DNA of 64,000 bases, from positions 1 to 64,000 of the forward strand of contig JANQMR010000020.1 of the NCBI GenBank assembly GCA_028279985.1, in the 5' to 3' direction. Position numbers and translations under genes: made by a program. Position 1 is the stretch's first letter; every line of letters begins with the position of its first letter. This document shows positions 35,671-50,765 of this stretch, piece after piece. Origin of the DNA: Woeseiaceae bacterium. GTDB lineage: Bacteria > Pseudomonadota > Gammaproteobacteria > Steroidobacterales > Woeseiaceae. The notes under the pieces were generated by a model. The model worked only from the letters and a program-made list of their open reading frames with translations. It did not search any database and had not been told where the DNA came from.

Positions 35671-38600
35671 AGAGACACCGCACATCGCGCCGTAGCCGTG
35701 GTCGGCCTCGGCACCATCATGCCCGAGGCGCCGAACGTCGACCGTTTCTGGGACAACCTGAAATCCGGCCGGTATTCGATCACCGACGTCGATCCCGAGC
35801 GCTGGGACCCGGCGCTGTATTACGACCCGGACCCGGCCACCGAGGACGCGACCTACTCCAAGATCGGCGGCTGGGTCCGCGACTGGGAATGGAAACCGTT
35901 CGACTGGAAGCTGCCGATCCCGCCGAAGGTCGCCGCCGCGATGGACGACGGTCAACGCTGGGGCGTCGCCTGCACGCACAGCCTGCTCGAGGATTACGGT
36001 TATCCCGAACGACCGCTGGACCCCGACCGGACCGCGGTGATCCTAGGCAACGCAATGGCCGGCGAGAAACACTACATGACTTCGCTCCGGGTGTTTTTCC
36101 CCGAGTTCGCTCGCGAACTCGAGGAAGCCGAGAGCTTCCGCGACCTGCCCGAGGAAGTTCGCAAGGCGATCCTCGCCGAGACCCGCCGCGGCGTCCGCGA
36201 ACGCATCCCGCCGATCACCGAAGACTCGATGCCCGGCGAGCTCGCCAACGTCATGGCCGGCCGTATCGCCAACGTCTTCAATTTACATGGGCCCAATTAC
36301 GTGGTCGATGCCGCTTGCGCCTCGGCAATGGCCGCGATGAGCGCCGCGGTCGAAGGCCTGGAGGAGTACGACTACGACGCGGTCATCACGGGCGGCATCG
36401 ACCGCAACATGGGCGCCTCCACCTATGTGAAGTTCTGCAAGATCGGCGCCCTGTCGGCCACCGGCACGCGCCCCTATGCCGACGGCGCCGACGGGTTCGT
36501 GATGGGCGAAGGCGCGGCGTTGTTCCTGCTCAAGCGCCTCGAAGACGCCGAGCGCGACGGCGACCACATTTACGCCGTATTGCGCGGCATGGGCGGCTCC
36601 AGCGACGGCAAGGGCAAGGGAATTACCGCGCCGAACCCGGTCGGCCAGAAGTTCGCCATCCAGCGCGCCTGGGAAAACGCCGGCCTGTCGCCGTCCACGG
36701 CCAGTTATATCGAAGGTCACGGCACGTCGACGCGGGTCGGCGACGTCGTCGAAGTCGGCAGCCTGACCGAGGTGTTCAACAACGCCGGCGCCGAACCGGG
36801 CAGCGTCGCGCTCGGATCGGTCAAGTCCAATATCGGACACCTGAAAGGCGCCGCGGGCGCGGCCGGAATCCTGAAGACGGTGCTCGCGCTGAACGACAAG
36901 CTGCTGCCGCCGAGCCTGCATTGCGACAAGAAAAACCCGAACATCGACTTCGAACATTCGCCGTTTTACGTCAACACCGAGCTCAGGGACTGGGAAAAAC
37001 CCGCGTCCGGCATCCGGCGCGCCGGCGTCAGCGCTTTCGGTTTCGGCGGCACCAACTTCCATGCCGTGCTCGAGGAATACGTTCCGGGTCAGGCGGCGAG
37101 CGAACGCAAGTCGAGCGTTTCGGTACCCGAGTTTTCATCAGGCTCAGCGTCATCGGTCTCAGTGTCGGGACCCGGCCCCGGAGCGGCGGCAAAAACGCCG
37201 CCCTCCGGCGCCGTCGTGCTCGGCGCCGAAACGGGCGCGGAACTGGCGACGAAGCTCCGGCACCTGAAGTCCGACGCCGAAGCCAATCGCATGCTGGGCC
37301 GCGCGGCGCCGCTGGCTAGCGATCTGGCGGCGCCCGAGCGTATCGCGATCGATTTCAAGAACCCCAAGGACCTGACGCGCAAGATCGACCTGGCGGCCAA
37401 GGCTCTGGAACGCGACGAGCCGCAGCTCTGGAAAGCCCTGACTTCGCAGGGCGTATTCCGCGGCTCCGGCGAAAAACGCAAGATCGCCTTCCTGTATCCG
37501 GGCCAGGGCTCGCAATACGTCAACATGCTGGCCGAACTCCGCAATCGCGAGCCGGCCGTGCGCGCCGTGTTCGAGCAGGCCGACCGGGTCATGCGGCCGC
37601 ATCTGAACGATCGCTTGCTGTCGGACTTCATCTTCGTCGATGCCGAAGACGAGTCTGCCATGCAAGAGGCGGCAGCCTCGCTCAAGCAAACCGAAATCAC
37701 CCAACCCGCCGTGCTGTCGGTGGACCATGCGCTGACCCGGTTGCTGGAGACCTACGGCGTATTCCCGGACATGGTCATGGGGCACAGTCTCGGCGAATAC
37801 GCCGCGCTGGTGCAGTCGGGCGTGCTGGGTTTCGCCGACGCCCTGGAAGCGGTCAGCGCGCGCGGCCGGGAAATGACCAAGGTTGCGATGGACGACAACG
37901 GCAAGATGGCAGCCGTGTTCGCGCCGCTGACCGACATCCAGCGGGTGCTTGCCGGCATCGAGGGCTACGCCGTCATCGCAAACATCAACAGCAGCGAGCA
38001 GGCTGTCGTCGGCGGCGCCAGCGCGGCGATCGACGAGGCGATCGAAAAGTTCACCGCCGAGGGCGTGCACGTCGTGCCCTTGCCGGTCAGCCACGCGTTT
38101 CACACCAAAATCGTGGCGCCCGCCAGCGAACCGCTCAAAGCCGTGCTATCGCGCATGCAGGTGCACGAACCCCGCCTGCCGATCATCAGTAACGTGACCG
38201 GCAAGTTCTATATGTCCGGCGAAAACGCCGCCGCCGGCATCGTCGATCTCCTGGGCCGGCAGATCGCCTCGCCGGTACAGTTCGTCAACGGCCTCGAAAC
38301 CCTGTACGAAGCCGGCGCCAGGGTGTTTGTCGAAGTCGGACCCAAAAAGGCGCTCAAGGGATTCGTCGACGACGTGCTGGGCGAACGCGCGGACGTGATT
38401 TCCCTATTCGTCAATCACCCGAAAATCGGCGAGCTGCCGTCGATGAACCAGGCGCTCTGCGGTCTGTATGCCGCCGGCCACGGCGCCGGACGTGAAGAGG
38501 CGCGACCGGGACCGGTTTCGGCTTCCGTTTCGGCGCCCGCGGCAGAGCCGGCACCCGCACGAACACCCGCTGCTGCACCGCCTCTTGCCACGCCGCCCGT

Positions 38601-41600
38601 TGCTGCGGCTGCCGCGGCACCGGCCGTCACTTCAGCGGCAAGCGCTGTGCATGCAGCCCCGACGGCCGCCGGCGCGGAGGGCCAGCTCGCGGCTTTGTTC
38701 AATTCGTTTCTCGAGCGCGGCCGCGACATCCTGTCGCAAGGCGCGCCTTCCGGCGCGGCACGGATTGCCGTCAGCGGTGCCGCGCTGGGATTACCGGGCA
38801 CGGCGAAAGTCTTCGACGACGACAACGTCGGCCGCATCCTGCACGGCGAACAGTTCATCGACGTGATCCCCTATCGCCTGCGCCAGGCGATGGCCGAGAA
38901 ACACATCACCCGGCTGGTCAAACCCGAACACGGCGATCCGACCTTCGTCAGGATCGACGACACCAAAGACGTCGTCAAACTGGGCGGCCGCGCCGGCAGC
39001 TTCGACCTTGCCGCCGAATTCGGCGTCAACCCGGAACGGGTCCGCGCCTTCGACTCGACCACGGCCATGGCGGTTGCGGTTGGCCTGGACGCGCTCAGGG
39101 ACGCGGGTATTCCGCTGGTCATGTCCTACAAAACCACGACCACGGGCAGCAAGCTGCCGGACCGCTGGCGGCTGCCCGATGCCTTACGTGACGAAACGGG
39201 CGTAATTTTTGCGTCGGCTTTCCCGGGCATAGACGCCTTCAGCGAACAGCTCGACGACTACTACACCGAACGCGGTCACCGCGAGCAGCTCGAAGGGCTG
39301 GAAAGCCTCCGGGACTGGTTCAGCCACCAGGGTAACGGCAGCGGCGCGGGCATCGACGAGATCGACCGGCGTATTGCCGAACTCAAGAGCCTCGTCGGCA
39401 AAACCGAATTCCACTTCGACCGGCGTTTCCTGTTCCGCGTCCTGTCGATGGGGCATTCGCAGTTCGCCGAGGAAATCGGCGCGCGCGGTCCGAACACCCA
39501 GATCAACGGCGCCTGCGCCAGCGGCACCCAGGCGATGTCGCTGGCGGAGGACTGGATACGCCAGGGCCGCTGCAAGCGCGTCGTCATCGTCTCCGCCGAC
39601 AACGTCACCTCGGATCACCTGATGGAATGGATCGGCGCCGGCTTCCTGGCCTCGGGCGCCGCGGCGACCGACGACAATCCCAAGGAAGCGGCCACGCCTT
39701 TCGACCGCCGCCGGCACGGCATGATCGCCGGCATGGGCGCCGCCGCGCTGGTGGTCGAAAGCGAGGACGCCTCGCGCGCCCGCGGCCTGCAGCCGATCGC
39801 CGAGATCCTGGGATCGGTGTCGGCCAACAGCGCGTTTCACGGCACCCGCCTGGACATCAAGCACATCTCCGCGGTCATGGAGCAACTCGTTGCCGGCGTG
39901 GAACGCCGGCATGGACTGTCGCGCGAGCAGTTGGCACCGCAGACGATGTTCATGTCCCACGAGACCTATACGCCCGCGCGCGGCGGCAGCGCCTCCGCCG
40001 AGATTCATGCCTTGCGTTCGGTATTCGGCGACAAGGCCGACCGGATCGTCATCTCCAATACCAAAGGTTTCACCGGCCATGCGATGGGCGCCGGTATCGA
40101 GGACGTGGTCGCCATCAAGGCGCTGGAAACCGGCATCGTGCCGCCCGTGCCGAACTTCAAGGAAGTGGACCCCGAACTGGGTGAGCTGAACCTGTCGTCA
40201 GGCGGCAGTTATCCGGTGCAATATGCCCTGCGCCTGGGTGCCGGTTTCGGCTCCCAGCTCGCAATGTCCCTGACCCGCTGGATGCCGGCGCCGGACGGCC
40301 GGCGCCGTAACCCGGACCAACTCGGCTTCGAATACCGGATTGCCGACCGCGAACGCTGGCAGGCCTGGCTGACCGAGGTCAGCGGTTACGATCATGCCGA
40401 CATCGAAGTGGCGTCGCGACGCCTGCGGGTCAAAGATCAGGGCCCGCCGTTACGCAGTCCGGCGCAGGTCACGGCAGCGCAGGCGCCCCAAGCGTCGACG
40501 GTCTCGCCGCCACCGGCTGCTGCGGAACCCGTTGCCGCAGCCGAGCCTGTACGGGCAGAGCCGCCGCCCGCGCCAGCACCCGAGCCCGAGCCGGTCGCAG
40601 CGCCGGAACCCGCTCAGGCAGCTGCTCCAGAACCGGCGCCGGCGGTCACGGCCGCGGCAGAGACGGCGGTGTCATCCGATGACGTCGAACAAACCGTGAT
40701 CCGGGTCGTCGCCGAAAAGACCGACTATCCACCCGACATGCTGGAGCTCGATCTGGACTTGGAGGCCGACCTGGGTGTCGATACGGTCAAACAGGCCGAA
40801 ATTTTTGCCGAAATCCGCGGCCATTACGGCATCCCGCGGGACGAAAACCTCAAGCTCAGCGAGTTCCCGACCCTGAACCACGTCGTGCAGTTCGTGCGCG
40901 ACCGGCGGCCGGATCAACCGGCGCCTGTCACCGGCGAACCGGTATCCGCGGCGGCCTCCGCACCGGAGCCGGCCCCGACGCCTTCGGCCGAACCGGCTGC
41001 CCCGATCCCGAGCGCTACGGTGGAGTCAGGCGACGAAGTCGAACAACGAGTGGTCCAGGTGGTCGCCGAAAAAACCGATTATCCGCCGGACATGCTGGAG
41101 CTCGATCTGGACCTCGAGGCCGACCTCGGCGTCGATACGGTCAAACAGGCCGAAATTTTTGCCGAAATCCGCGGCCATTACGGCATCCCGCGGGACGAGA
41201 ACCTCAAGCTCAGCGAATTCCCGACCTTGAACCACGTCGTACAGTTCGTCCTCGATCGGCGTCCCGATCAGCCGACCGCGGCGGCGCCTGAGCCTGCCGC
41301 AATGTCTACACCCGAACCGGAGCCCGCTGCCGAAACCGCCGCGCCCGCTGGCGAATCGGACGACGACGGAGTCACCGCCCAGGTGCTGGCCGTCGTCGCC
41401 GAGATGACCGGGTACCCGCCGGACATGCTGGAGATGGACCTGGATCTCGAAGCCGACCTCGGCGTCGATACGGTGAAGCAGGCGGAGATTTTTGCCGCCG
41501 TCCGTGAGATCTACGGCATCCCCCGCGACCCGGACCTGAAACTGGCCGACTTCCCAACGCTGACGGACACGGTGCGTTTCGTCAGGGAGCGGATGCCGGC

Positions 41601-44250
41601 GGCGGATACGGCTGCGGCGACCCACGCCGAAGTTGGGGCCGAAGTGGGGGACGAAGCCGAAGCAAGCCCTCCCGGGACCGAGACAAAGCCCGACGCGGCA
41701 AGCGTCACGGTGGGCGACATGGACGCCGCCAATCAACTGGCAAGGCGGGTGCCGACGGCGGTACTGAGACCTCCGCTGGCCTTCTGCCGCGCGACCGGCA
41801 TCGAGCTCGGCGAGGGCACGCGCGTGATCGTGATGTCCGACAAAGGCGGCGTCGGCCGCGCGCTGATCGAGCGGCTGGAAAAACGCGGCGTCGAGGTGCT
41901 GACGCTGGATGCCGATGCCGACAGTGCGACGATTGCAAGCGAGGTATCGGGCTTCGACGAAGCCGGTCCGGTCACCGGTCTGTACTGGCTGCCCGCTCTG
42001 GATGCCCATACGCCGGTTGCGGACATGGACGACGAAGAATGGCGGACGGCAGTCGATCGAAGGATCAAGGGGCTGTACGAAACCGCGAAGGCGCTCTACG
42101 CAAGTCTCGACAAGCCGACACAATTCGTTATCGCCGGGACACGCCTGGGCGGCCGACACGGTTACGACAAGCAAGGCGCGCTGAATCCGCTAGGCGGCGG
42201 CGTTTGCGGATTCGTCAAGGCCCTGAAACGCGAACGCACGGACCTGCTGTGCAAGGTCGTGGACTTTGCGCCCAGCCGCAAGACCGCTGCGCTGGCCGAT
42301 CAATTCATCGCCGAAACGCTGTCGGACCCGGGCGCAGTCGAGATTGGTCTAGACGACGCCGGGCGCTGGACGGTCGGCTTGCGCGAGATTCCCGTTGACG
42401 GCAGTGCCACCGGCCTCGAACTCGGCAAGGACTCGGTGTTCGTCGTAACGGGCGCCGCGGGCGGTATCGTCTCGGCGATCGTCACGGATCTTGCCGCGGC
42501 CTCCGGCGGGACTTTCCATTTGCTCGATCTCGCACCCGAACCGGAGCGCAACGATCCGGACATCGCGCGTTTCGCCACCGACCGAGACGGATTGAAGCGC
42601 GACATTTTCGAGCGGATCAAACAAAGCGGCGAACGCGCCACCCCGGCCATGGTGGAACGGGAGCTGTCTCGCCTCGAACGTGCCGGCGCGGCGCTTGCCG
42701 CCATCGACGCCGTCGAGGCTGCAGGCGGGACCGCGGTTTATCACCAGGTGGATCTAACCGACGCCGGTGCCGTTGCAGCCGTGACCGGCGATATCGTCGC
42801 GAGCTCGGATCGTATCGATGTGCTGATCCACGCCGCCGGCATCGAAATCAGCCGCTTCCTGTCCGACAAGTCGCGCGACGAGTTCGACCTGGTATTCGGC
42901 GTCAAGAGTGACGCCTGGCACAGCCTGGTCCGCGCCTTGGGCGACACGCCGGTCGACGCCGCGGTCGTATTCAGCTCGATTGCGGGCCGCTTCGGCAACG
43001 GCGGCCAGACCGACTACAGCGCGGCCAACGACTTCCTCTGCAAGTGCATGTCCGGATTGCGCCATACCCGGCCGGAAACCCGGGGTCTCGCCATCGACTG
43101 GACTGCCTGGGGCGGTATCGGCATGGCAACGCGCGGCTCGATTCCGACGATGATGGAAGCCGCGGGTATCGACATGCTGCCGCCCGAAGCGGGGATTCCG
43201 CTCGTGCGCCGGGAGCTGACCCAGGGTCCGCCGGCCGGCGAAATAGTCGTTGCCGGGCGGCTGGGGATCCTGACCGAGGAATGGGATCAAAGCGGCGGGA
43301 TCGACCCGGCCGCAATAGTTGATGCCGATGGCAAAACCGACAGCCGCGGCCCGATGATCGGTGAGGTCGTTGCAATGAATCTCGCCGACGGCCTGACCGT
43401 CGAAACCGAGCTCGACCCGAGCGCCCAGGCTTTTCTCTACGACCACAAGATCGACGGGACGCCGGTGTTGCCGGGTGTGATGGGACTGGAGGGCTTTGCC
43501 GAGCTATCGACCTTGCTCTTGCCGGACCATCGCGTCGAGTCGATCGACGACGTCCGCTTCGAAGCACCGTTCAAGTTCTATCGCGGCGAACCGAGGAAAC
43601 TCAGGCTGTCCGCCCAGTTCGCCGTTGCCGGCGGTCGACTGCTCGCTTACTGCCGGCTGGACGGCGCGCGTGAGATCAAAACCCAGGCCGAACCGGTAGT
43701 GACCACCCATTTCACGGCCACGGTGCGATTGACGCGCGACGAACCGCAGGCCGTACATGCCGAGAAACCGAAACCGGCCGCCGGTCCCGCCATCGACTCC
43801 GAAACGGTATATCGGGTGTATTTCCACGGACCCGCTTACCGGGTGCTCGAAAGCGCCTGGGGTAACGGTTCGGATGTGGCGATCGGCCGTCTGGCCAGCG
43901 ACCTGCCGGCGAACCATTCACCGGCCGAACTGCCGACGCAGATATCGCCGCGGCTGATCGAGCTGTGTTTCCAGACGGCGGGTATGTACGAGCTCGGCGT
44001 GGACGGCCGCTTCGGCCTGCCGGCCCGGATCGGGCGGGTGCAAAAACTCAAGGAACCGAGCGTGGTCGACGCGCAATTTTTCACTGTCGTCAGGCACGGC
44101 AACGGCGACTCGGGCGGTTTCGACGCCGAGGTCGTGGACGAGTCGGGTGACGTGTATTTGAGACTCGAGGGTTATCACACGGCCGAATTACCCGGCGGGG
44201 CCGAGGCTGCCGCCATCGAGCCGATCAAGACCGTATTCAGGGCGGAATAA
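35668..44250 (+). CDS. Multidomain polyketide/fatty-acid megasynthase: KS-AT-KS-ACP-ACP-ACP-KR-DH
   Basis: 2860 aa. KS1 (about 8-470) has the triad Cys217, His351, His391. AT (about 600-925) has GHSLGEY with Ser707. A second KS (about 1015-1560) has Cys1283, His1431 (in SHETYT, not AHGTGT) and His1471. Three carrier domains are centred on Thr1706, Thr1824, Thr1935 in LGVDTVKQAEIF: Thr stands where the phosphopantetheine Ser is expected. A KR (structural half about 2045-2245, catalytic half about 2253-2500) has TGAAGG, Ser2437, Tyr2450. A hot-dog DH (about 2560-2855) has HxxxGxxxxP at His2593. No ER or thioesterase is seen. Ala/Pro linkers separate domains. The layout recalls PfaA-like secondary-lipid synthases but differs from PfaA. 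Followed without gap by a carboxylase; product unknown. Confidence 0.9.
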   Translation: MRDTAHRAVAVVGLGTIMPEAPNVDRFWDNLKSGRYSITDVDPERWDPALYYDPDPATEDATYSKIGGWVRDWEWKPFDWKLPIPPKVAAAMDDGQRWGVACTHSLLEDYGYPERPLDPDRTAVILGNAMAGEKHYMTSLRVFFPEFARELEEAESFRDLPEEVRKAILAETRRGVRERIPPITEDSMPGELANVMAGRIANVFNLHGPNYVVDAACASAMAAMSAAVEGLEEYDYDAVITGGIDRNMGASTYVKFCKIGALSATGTRPYADGADGFVMGEGAALFLLKRLEDAERDGDHIYAVLRGMGGSSDGKGKGITAPNPVGQKFAIQRAWENAGLSPSTASYIEGHGTSTRVGDVVEVGSLTEVFNNAGAEPGSVALGSVKSNIGHLKGAAGAAGILKTVLALNDKLLPPSLHCDKKNPNIDFEHSPFYVNTELRDWEKPASGIRRAGVSAFGFGGTNFHAVLEEYVPGQAASERKSSVSVPEFSSGSASSVSVSGPGPGAAAKTPPSGAVVLGAETGAELATKLRHLKSDAEANRMLGRAAPLASDLAAPERIAIDFKNPKDLTRKIDLAAKALERDEPQLWKALTSQGVFRGSGEKRKIAFLYPGQGSQYVNMLAELRNREPAVRAVFEQADRVMRPHLNDRLLSDFIFVDAEDESAMQEAAASLKQTEITQPAVLSVDHALTRLLETYGVFPDMVMGHSLGEYAALVQSGVLGFADALEAVSARGREMTKVAMDDNGKMAAVFAPLTDIQRVLAGIEGYAVIANINSSEQAVVGGASAAIDEAIEKFTAEGVHVVPLPVSHAFHTKIVAPASEPLKAVLSRMQVHEPRLPIISNVTGKFYMSGENAAAGIVDLLGRQIASPVQFVNGLETLYEAGARVFVEVGPKKALKGFVDDVLGERADVISLFVNHPKIGELPSMNQALCGLYAAGHGAGREEARPGPVSASVSAPAAEPAPARTPAAAPPLATPPVAAAAAAPAVTSAASAVHAAPTAAGAEGQLAALFNSFLERGRDILSQGAPSGAARIAVSGAALGLPGTAKVFDDDNVGRILHGEQFIDVIPYRLRQAMAEKHITRLVKPEHGDPTFVRIDDTKDVVKLGGRAGSFDLAAEFGVNPERVRAFDSTTAMAVAVGLDALRDAGIPLVMSYKTTTTGSKLPDRWRLPDALRDETGVIFASAFPGIDAFSEQLDDYYTERGHREQLEGLESLRDWFSHQGNGSGAGIDEIDRRIAELKSLVGKTEFHFDRRFLFRVLSMGHSQFAEEIGARGPNTQINGACASGTQAMSLAEDWIRQGRCKRVVIVSADNVTSDHLMEWIGAGFLASGAAATDDNPKEAATPFDRRRHGMIAGMGAAALVVESEDASRARGLQPIAEILGSVSANSAFHGTRLDIKHISAVMEQLVAGVERRHGLSREQLAPQTMFMSHETYTPARGGSASAEIHALRSVFGDKADRIVISNTKGFTGHAMGAGIEDVVAIKALETGIVPPVPNFKEVDPELGELNLSSGGSYPVQYALRLGAGFGSQLAMSLTRWMPAPDGRRRNPDQLGFEYRIADRERWQAWLTEVSGYDHADIEVASRRLRVKDQGPPLRSPAQVTAAQAPQASTVSPPPAAAEPVAAAEPVRAEPPPAPAPEPEPVAAPEPAQAAAPEPAPAVTAAAETAVSSDDVEQTVIRVVAEKTDYPPDMLELDLDLEADLGVDTVKQAEIFAEIRGHYGIPRDENLKLSEFPTLNHVVQFVRDRRPDQPAPVTGEPVSAAASAPEPAPTPSAEPAAPIPSATVESGDEVEQRVVQVVAEKTDYPPDMLELDLDLEADLGVDTVKQAEIFAEIRGHYGIPRDENLKLSEFPTLNHVVQFVLDRRPDQPTAAAPEPAAMSTPEPEPAAETAAPAGESDDDGVTAQVLAVVAEMTGYPPDMLEMDLDLEADLGVDTVKQAEIFAAVREIYGIPRDPDLKLADFPTLTDTVRFVRERMPAADTAAATHAEVGAEVGDEAEASPPGTETKPDAASVTVGDMDAANQLARRVPTAVLRPPLAFCRATGIELGEGTRVIVMSDKGGVGRALIERLEKRGVEVLTLDADADSATIASEVSGFDEAGPVTGLYWLPALDAHTPVADMDDEEWRTAVDRRIKGLYETAKALYASLDKPTQFVIAGTRLGGRHGYDKQGALNPLGGGVCGFVKALKRERTDLLCKVVDFAPSRKTAALADQFIAETLSDPGAVEIGLDDAGRWTVGLREIPVDGSATGLELGKDSVFVVTGAAGGIVSAIVTDLAAASGGTFHLLDLAPEPERNDPDIARFATDRDGLKRDIFERIKQSGERATPAMVERELSRLERAGAALAAIDAVEAAGGTAVYHQVDLTDAGAVAAVTGDIVASSDRIDVLIHAAGIEISRFLSDKSRDEFDLVFGVKSDAWHSLVRALGDTPVDAAVVFSSIAGRFGNGGQTDYSAANDFLCKCMSGLRHTRPETRGLAIDWTAWGGIGMATRGSIPTMMEAAGIDMLPPEAGIPLVRRELTQGPPAGEIVVAGRLGILTEEWDQSGGIDPAAIVDADGKTDSRGPMIGEVVAMNLADGLTVETELDPSAQAFLYDHKIDGTPVLPGVMGLEGFAELSTLLLPDHRVESIDDVRFEAPFKFYRGEPRKLRLSAQFAVAGGRLLAYCRLDGAREIKTQAEPVVTTHFTATVRLTRDEPQAVHAEKPKPAAGPAIDSETVYRVYFHGPAYRVLESAWGNGSDVAIGRLASDLPANHSPAELPTQISPRLIELCFQTAGMYELGVDGRFGLPARIGRVQKLKEPSVVDAQFFTVVRHGNGDSGGFDAEVVDESGDVYLRLEGYHTAELPGGAEAAAIEPIKTVFRAE
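40678..41269. repeat. Near-identical carrier-domain duplication within the megasynthase
   Basis: The first carrier domain (from 40678) and the second (from 41032) are offset by 354 bp and nearly identical at DNA level around the active-site segment (40774-40870 versus 41128-41224). The third (from about 41371) is clearly diverged. This points to recent duplication or gene conversion. Confidence 0.8.
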
Positions 44251-49884
<5,634 letters not shown>

Positions 49885-49913
49885 ACTCGATCTCTCGCGG
49901 CGAAGGACTGACG

Positions 49914-50627
49914 TTGACGCAGCAGGTCTATTACTCCCTTCAGGATCGGCGGCAGCTACCGGCGGGACTGGAGTGGCTGACCGCCGCCGAGCGGGCGCAC
50001 CTGGACGGTTTTCGATTCGACAAACGCCGACGCGACTGGCTGCTGGGGCGTTGGACCGCCAAACAGGCCGTCATGACCGTTGCAGCGCTGTCGAATCCCA
50101 GCCGCGTCGAGGTTGCTACGGCGAACGACGGCGCGCCCTTACCCCGGCTCGACGACCGGCCTTTCGGTGCTGTGATGAGCCTGAGCCATAGCAACGATCG
50201 TGCGTTCTGCGCCGTCGCCTTCGGCCGGACCGAACTCGGCTGCGACATCGAGCTCGTCGAATCGCGCGGCCGCGCTTTCGTCGAGACTTACTTCACGGAT
50301 GCGGAAAGCAGGCAGATTATCGATGCCGACCAACACGACCGCGACCTGTTGACGACAACGATCTGGAGCGCCAAGGAAAGTGTTCTCAAAGCACTACGCA
50401 TCGGTCTCGGTGCGGACACGCGTAGCGTCGAAATCATTCCAGACGAACGTTTTGCCAAGCACGGCAACCAACAATCCGCAACATGGCAGGCAGGACGGGC
50501 CGCCGTGAGAAACGCCGGCGAGTTTGGGTGCTGGTGGCGCCGTGACGGAGACTTCGTCTTGAGTATTGCCGCCAGGGCGCCGTTACCGGCGCCGATGCCC
50601 GTCGGTTCGGAGACGCTGGCGGCCTGA
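49914..50627 (+). CDS. 4'-Phosphopantetheinyl transferase (Sfp/Gsp type)
   Basis: 237 aa. Motifs in order: RDWLLGRWTAKQA, SLSHSND, GCDIELVESR and WSAKESVLKALRIGL; the Asp/Glu and WxxKE residues that bind magnesium and CoA are present. The start is TTG at 49914 with AAGGA 7 bases upstream. It lies 29 bp after the carboxylase in the same operon, so its natural target should be the triple carrier region of the megasynthase, which has Thr instead of Ser. Confidence 0.9.
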   Translation: MTQQVYYSLQDRRQLPAGLEWLTAAERAHLDGFRFDKRRRDWLLGRWTAKQAVMTVAALSNPSRVEVATANDGAPLPRLDDRPFGAVMSLSHSNDRAFCAVAFGRTELGCDIELVESRGRAFVETYFTDAESRQIIDADQHDRDLLTTTIWSAKESVLKALRIGLGADTRSVEIIPDERFAKHGNQQSATWQAGRAAVRNAGEFGCWWRRDGDFVLSIAARAPLPAPMPVGSETLAA

Positions 50628-50707
50628 AAGCACCATGCCGGCATTCTCCGGTGAGTGACTTCTACCGTGGACAGTAGACCTAAGGCGGTTGTACATGTCC
50701 GCCAGAA

Positions 50708-50728
50708 CGTCCGCCCGGACGATTTTTG
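50708..50728 (+). terminator. Rho-independent terminator of the megasynthase operon
   Basis: Stem CGTCC-GCCC-GGACG (50708-50721) followed by ATTTTTG. It lies between the convergent phosphopantetheinyl transferase and Fe-S oxidoreductase genes. The stem is short. Confidence 0.55.
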
Positions 50729-50765
50729 CCCAGGCGACGGTAGTTTCGGATAACGTCTGTCGAAG

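Noticed and set aside
35668..44250. Calling the megasynthase PfaA and the locus a standard EPA/DHA cluster
   Set aside because: The second KS, the AT position, Thr carriers and lack of pfaB/C/D and an enoyl reductase nearby do not fit the PUFA synthase set.
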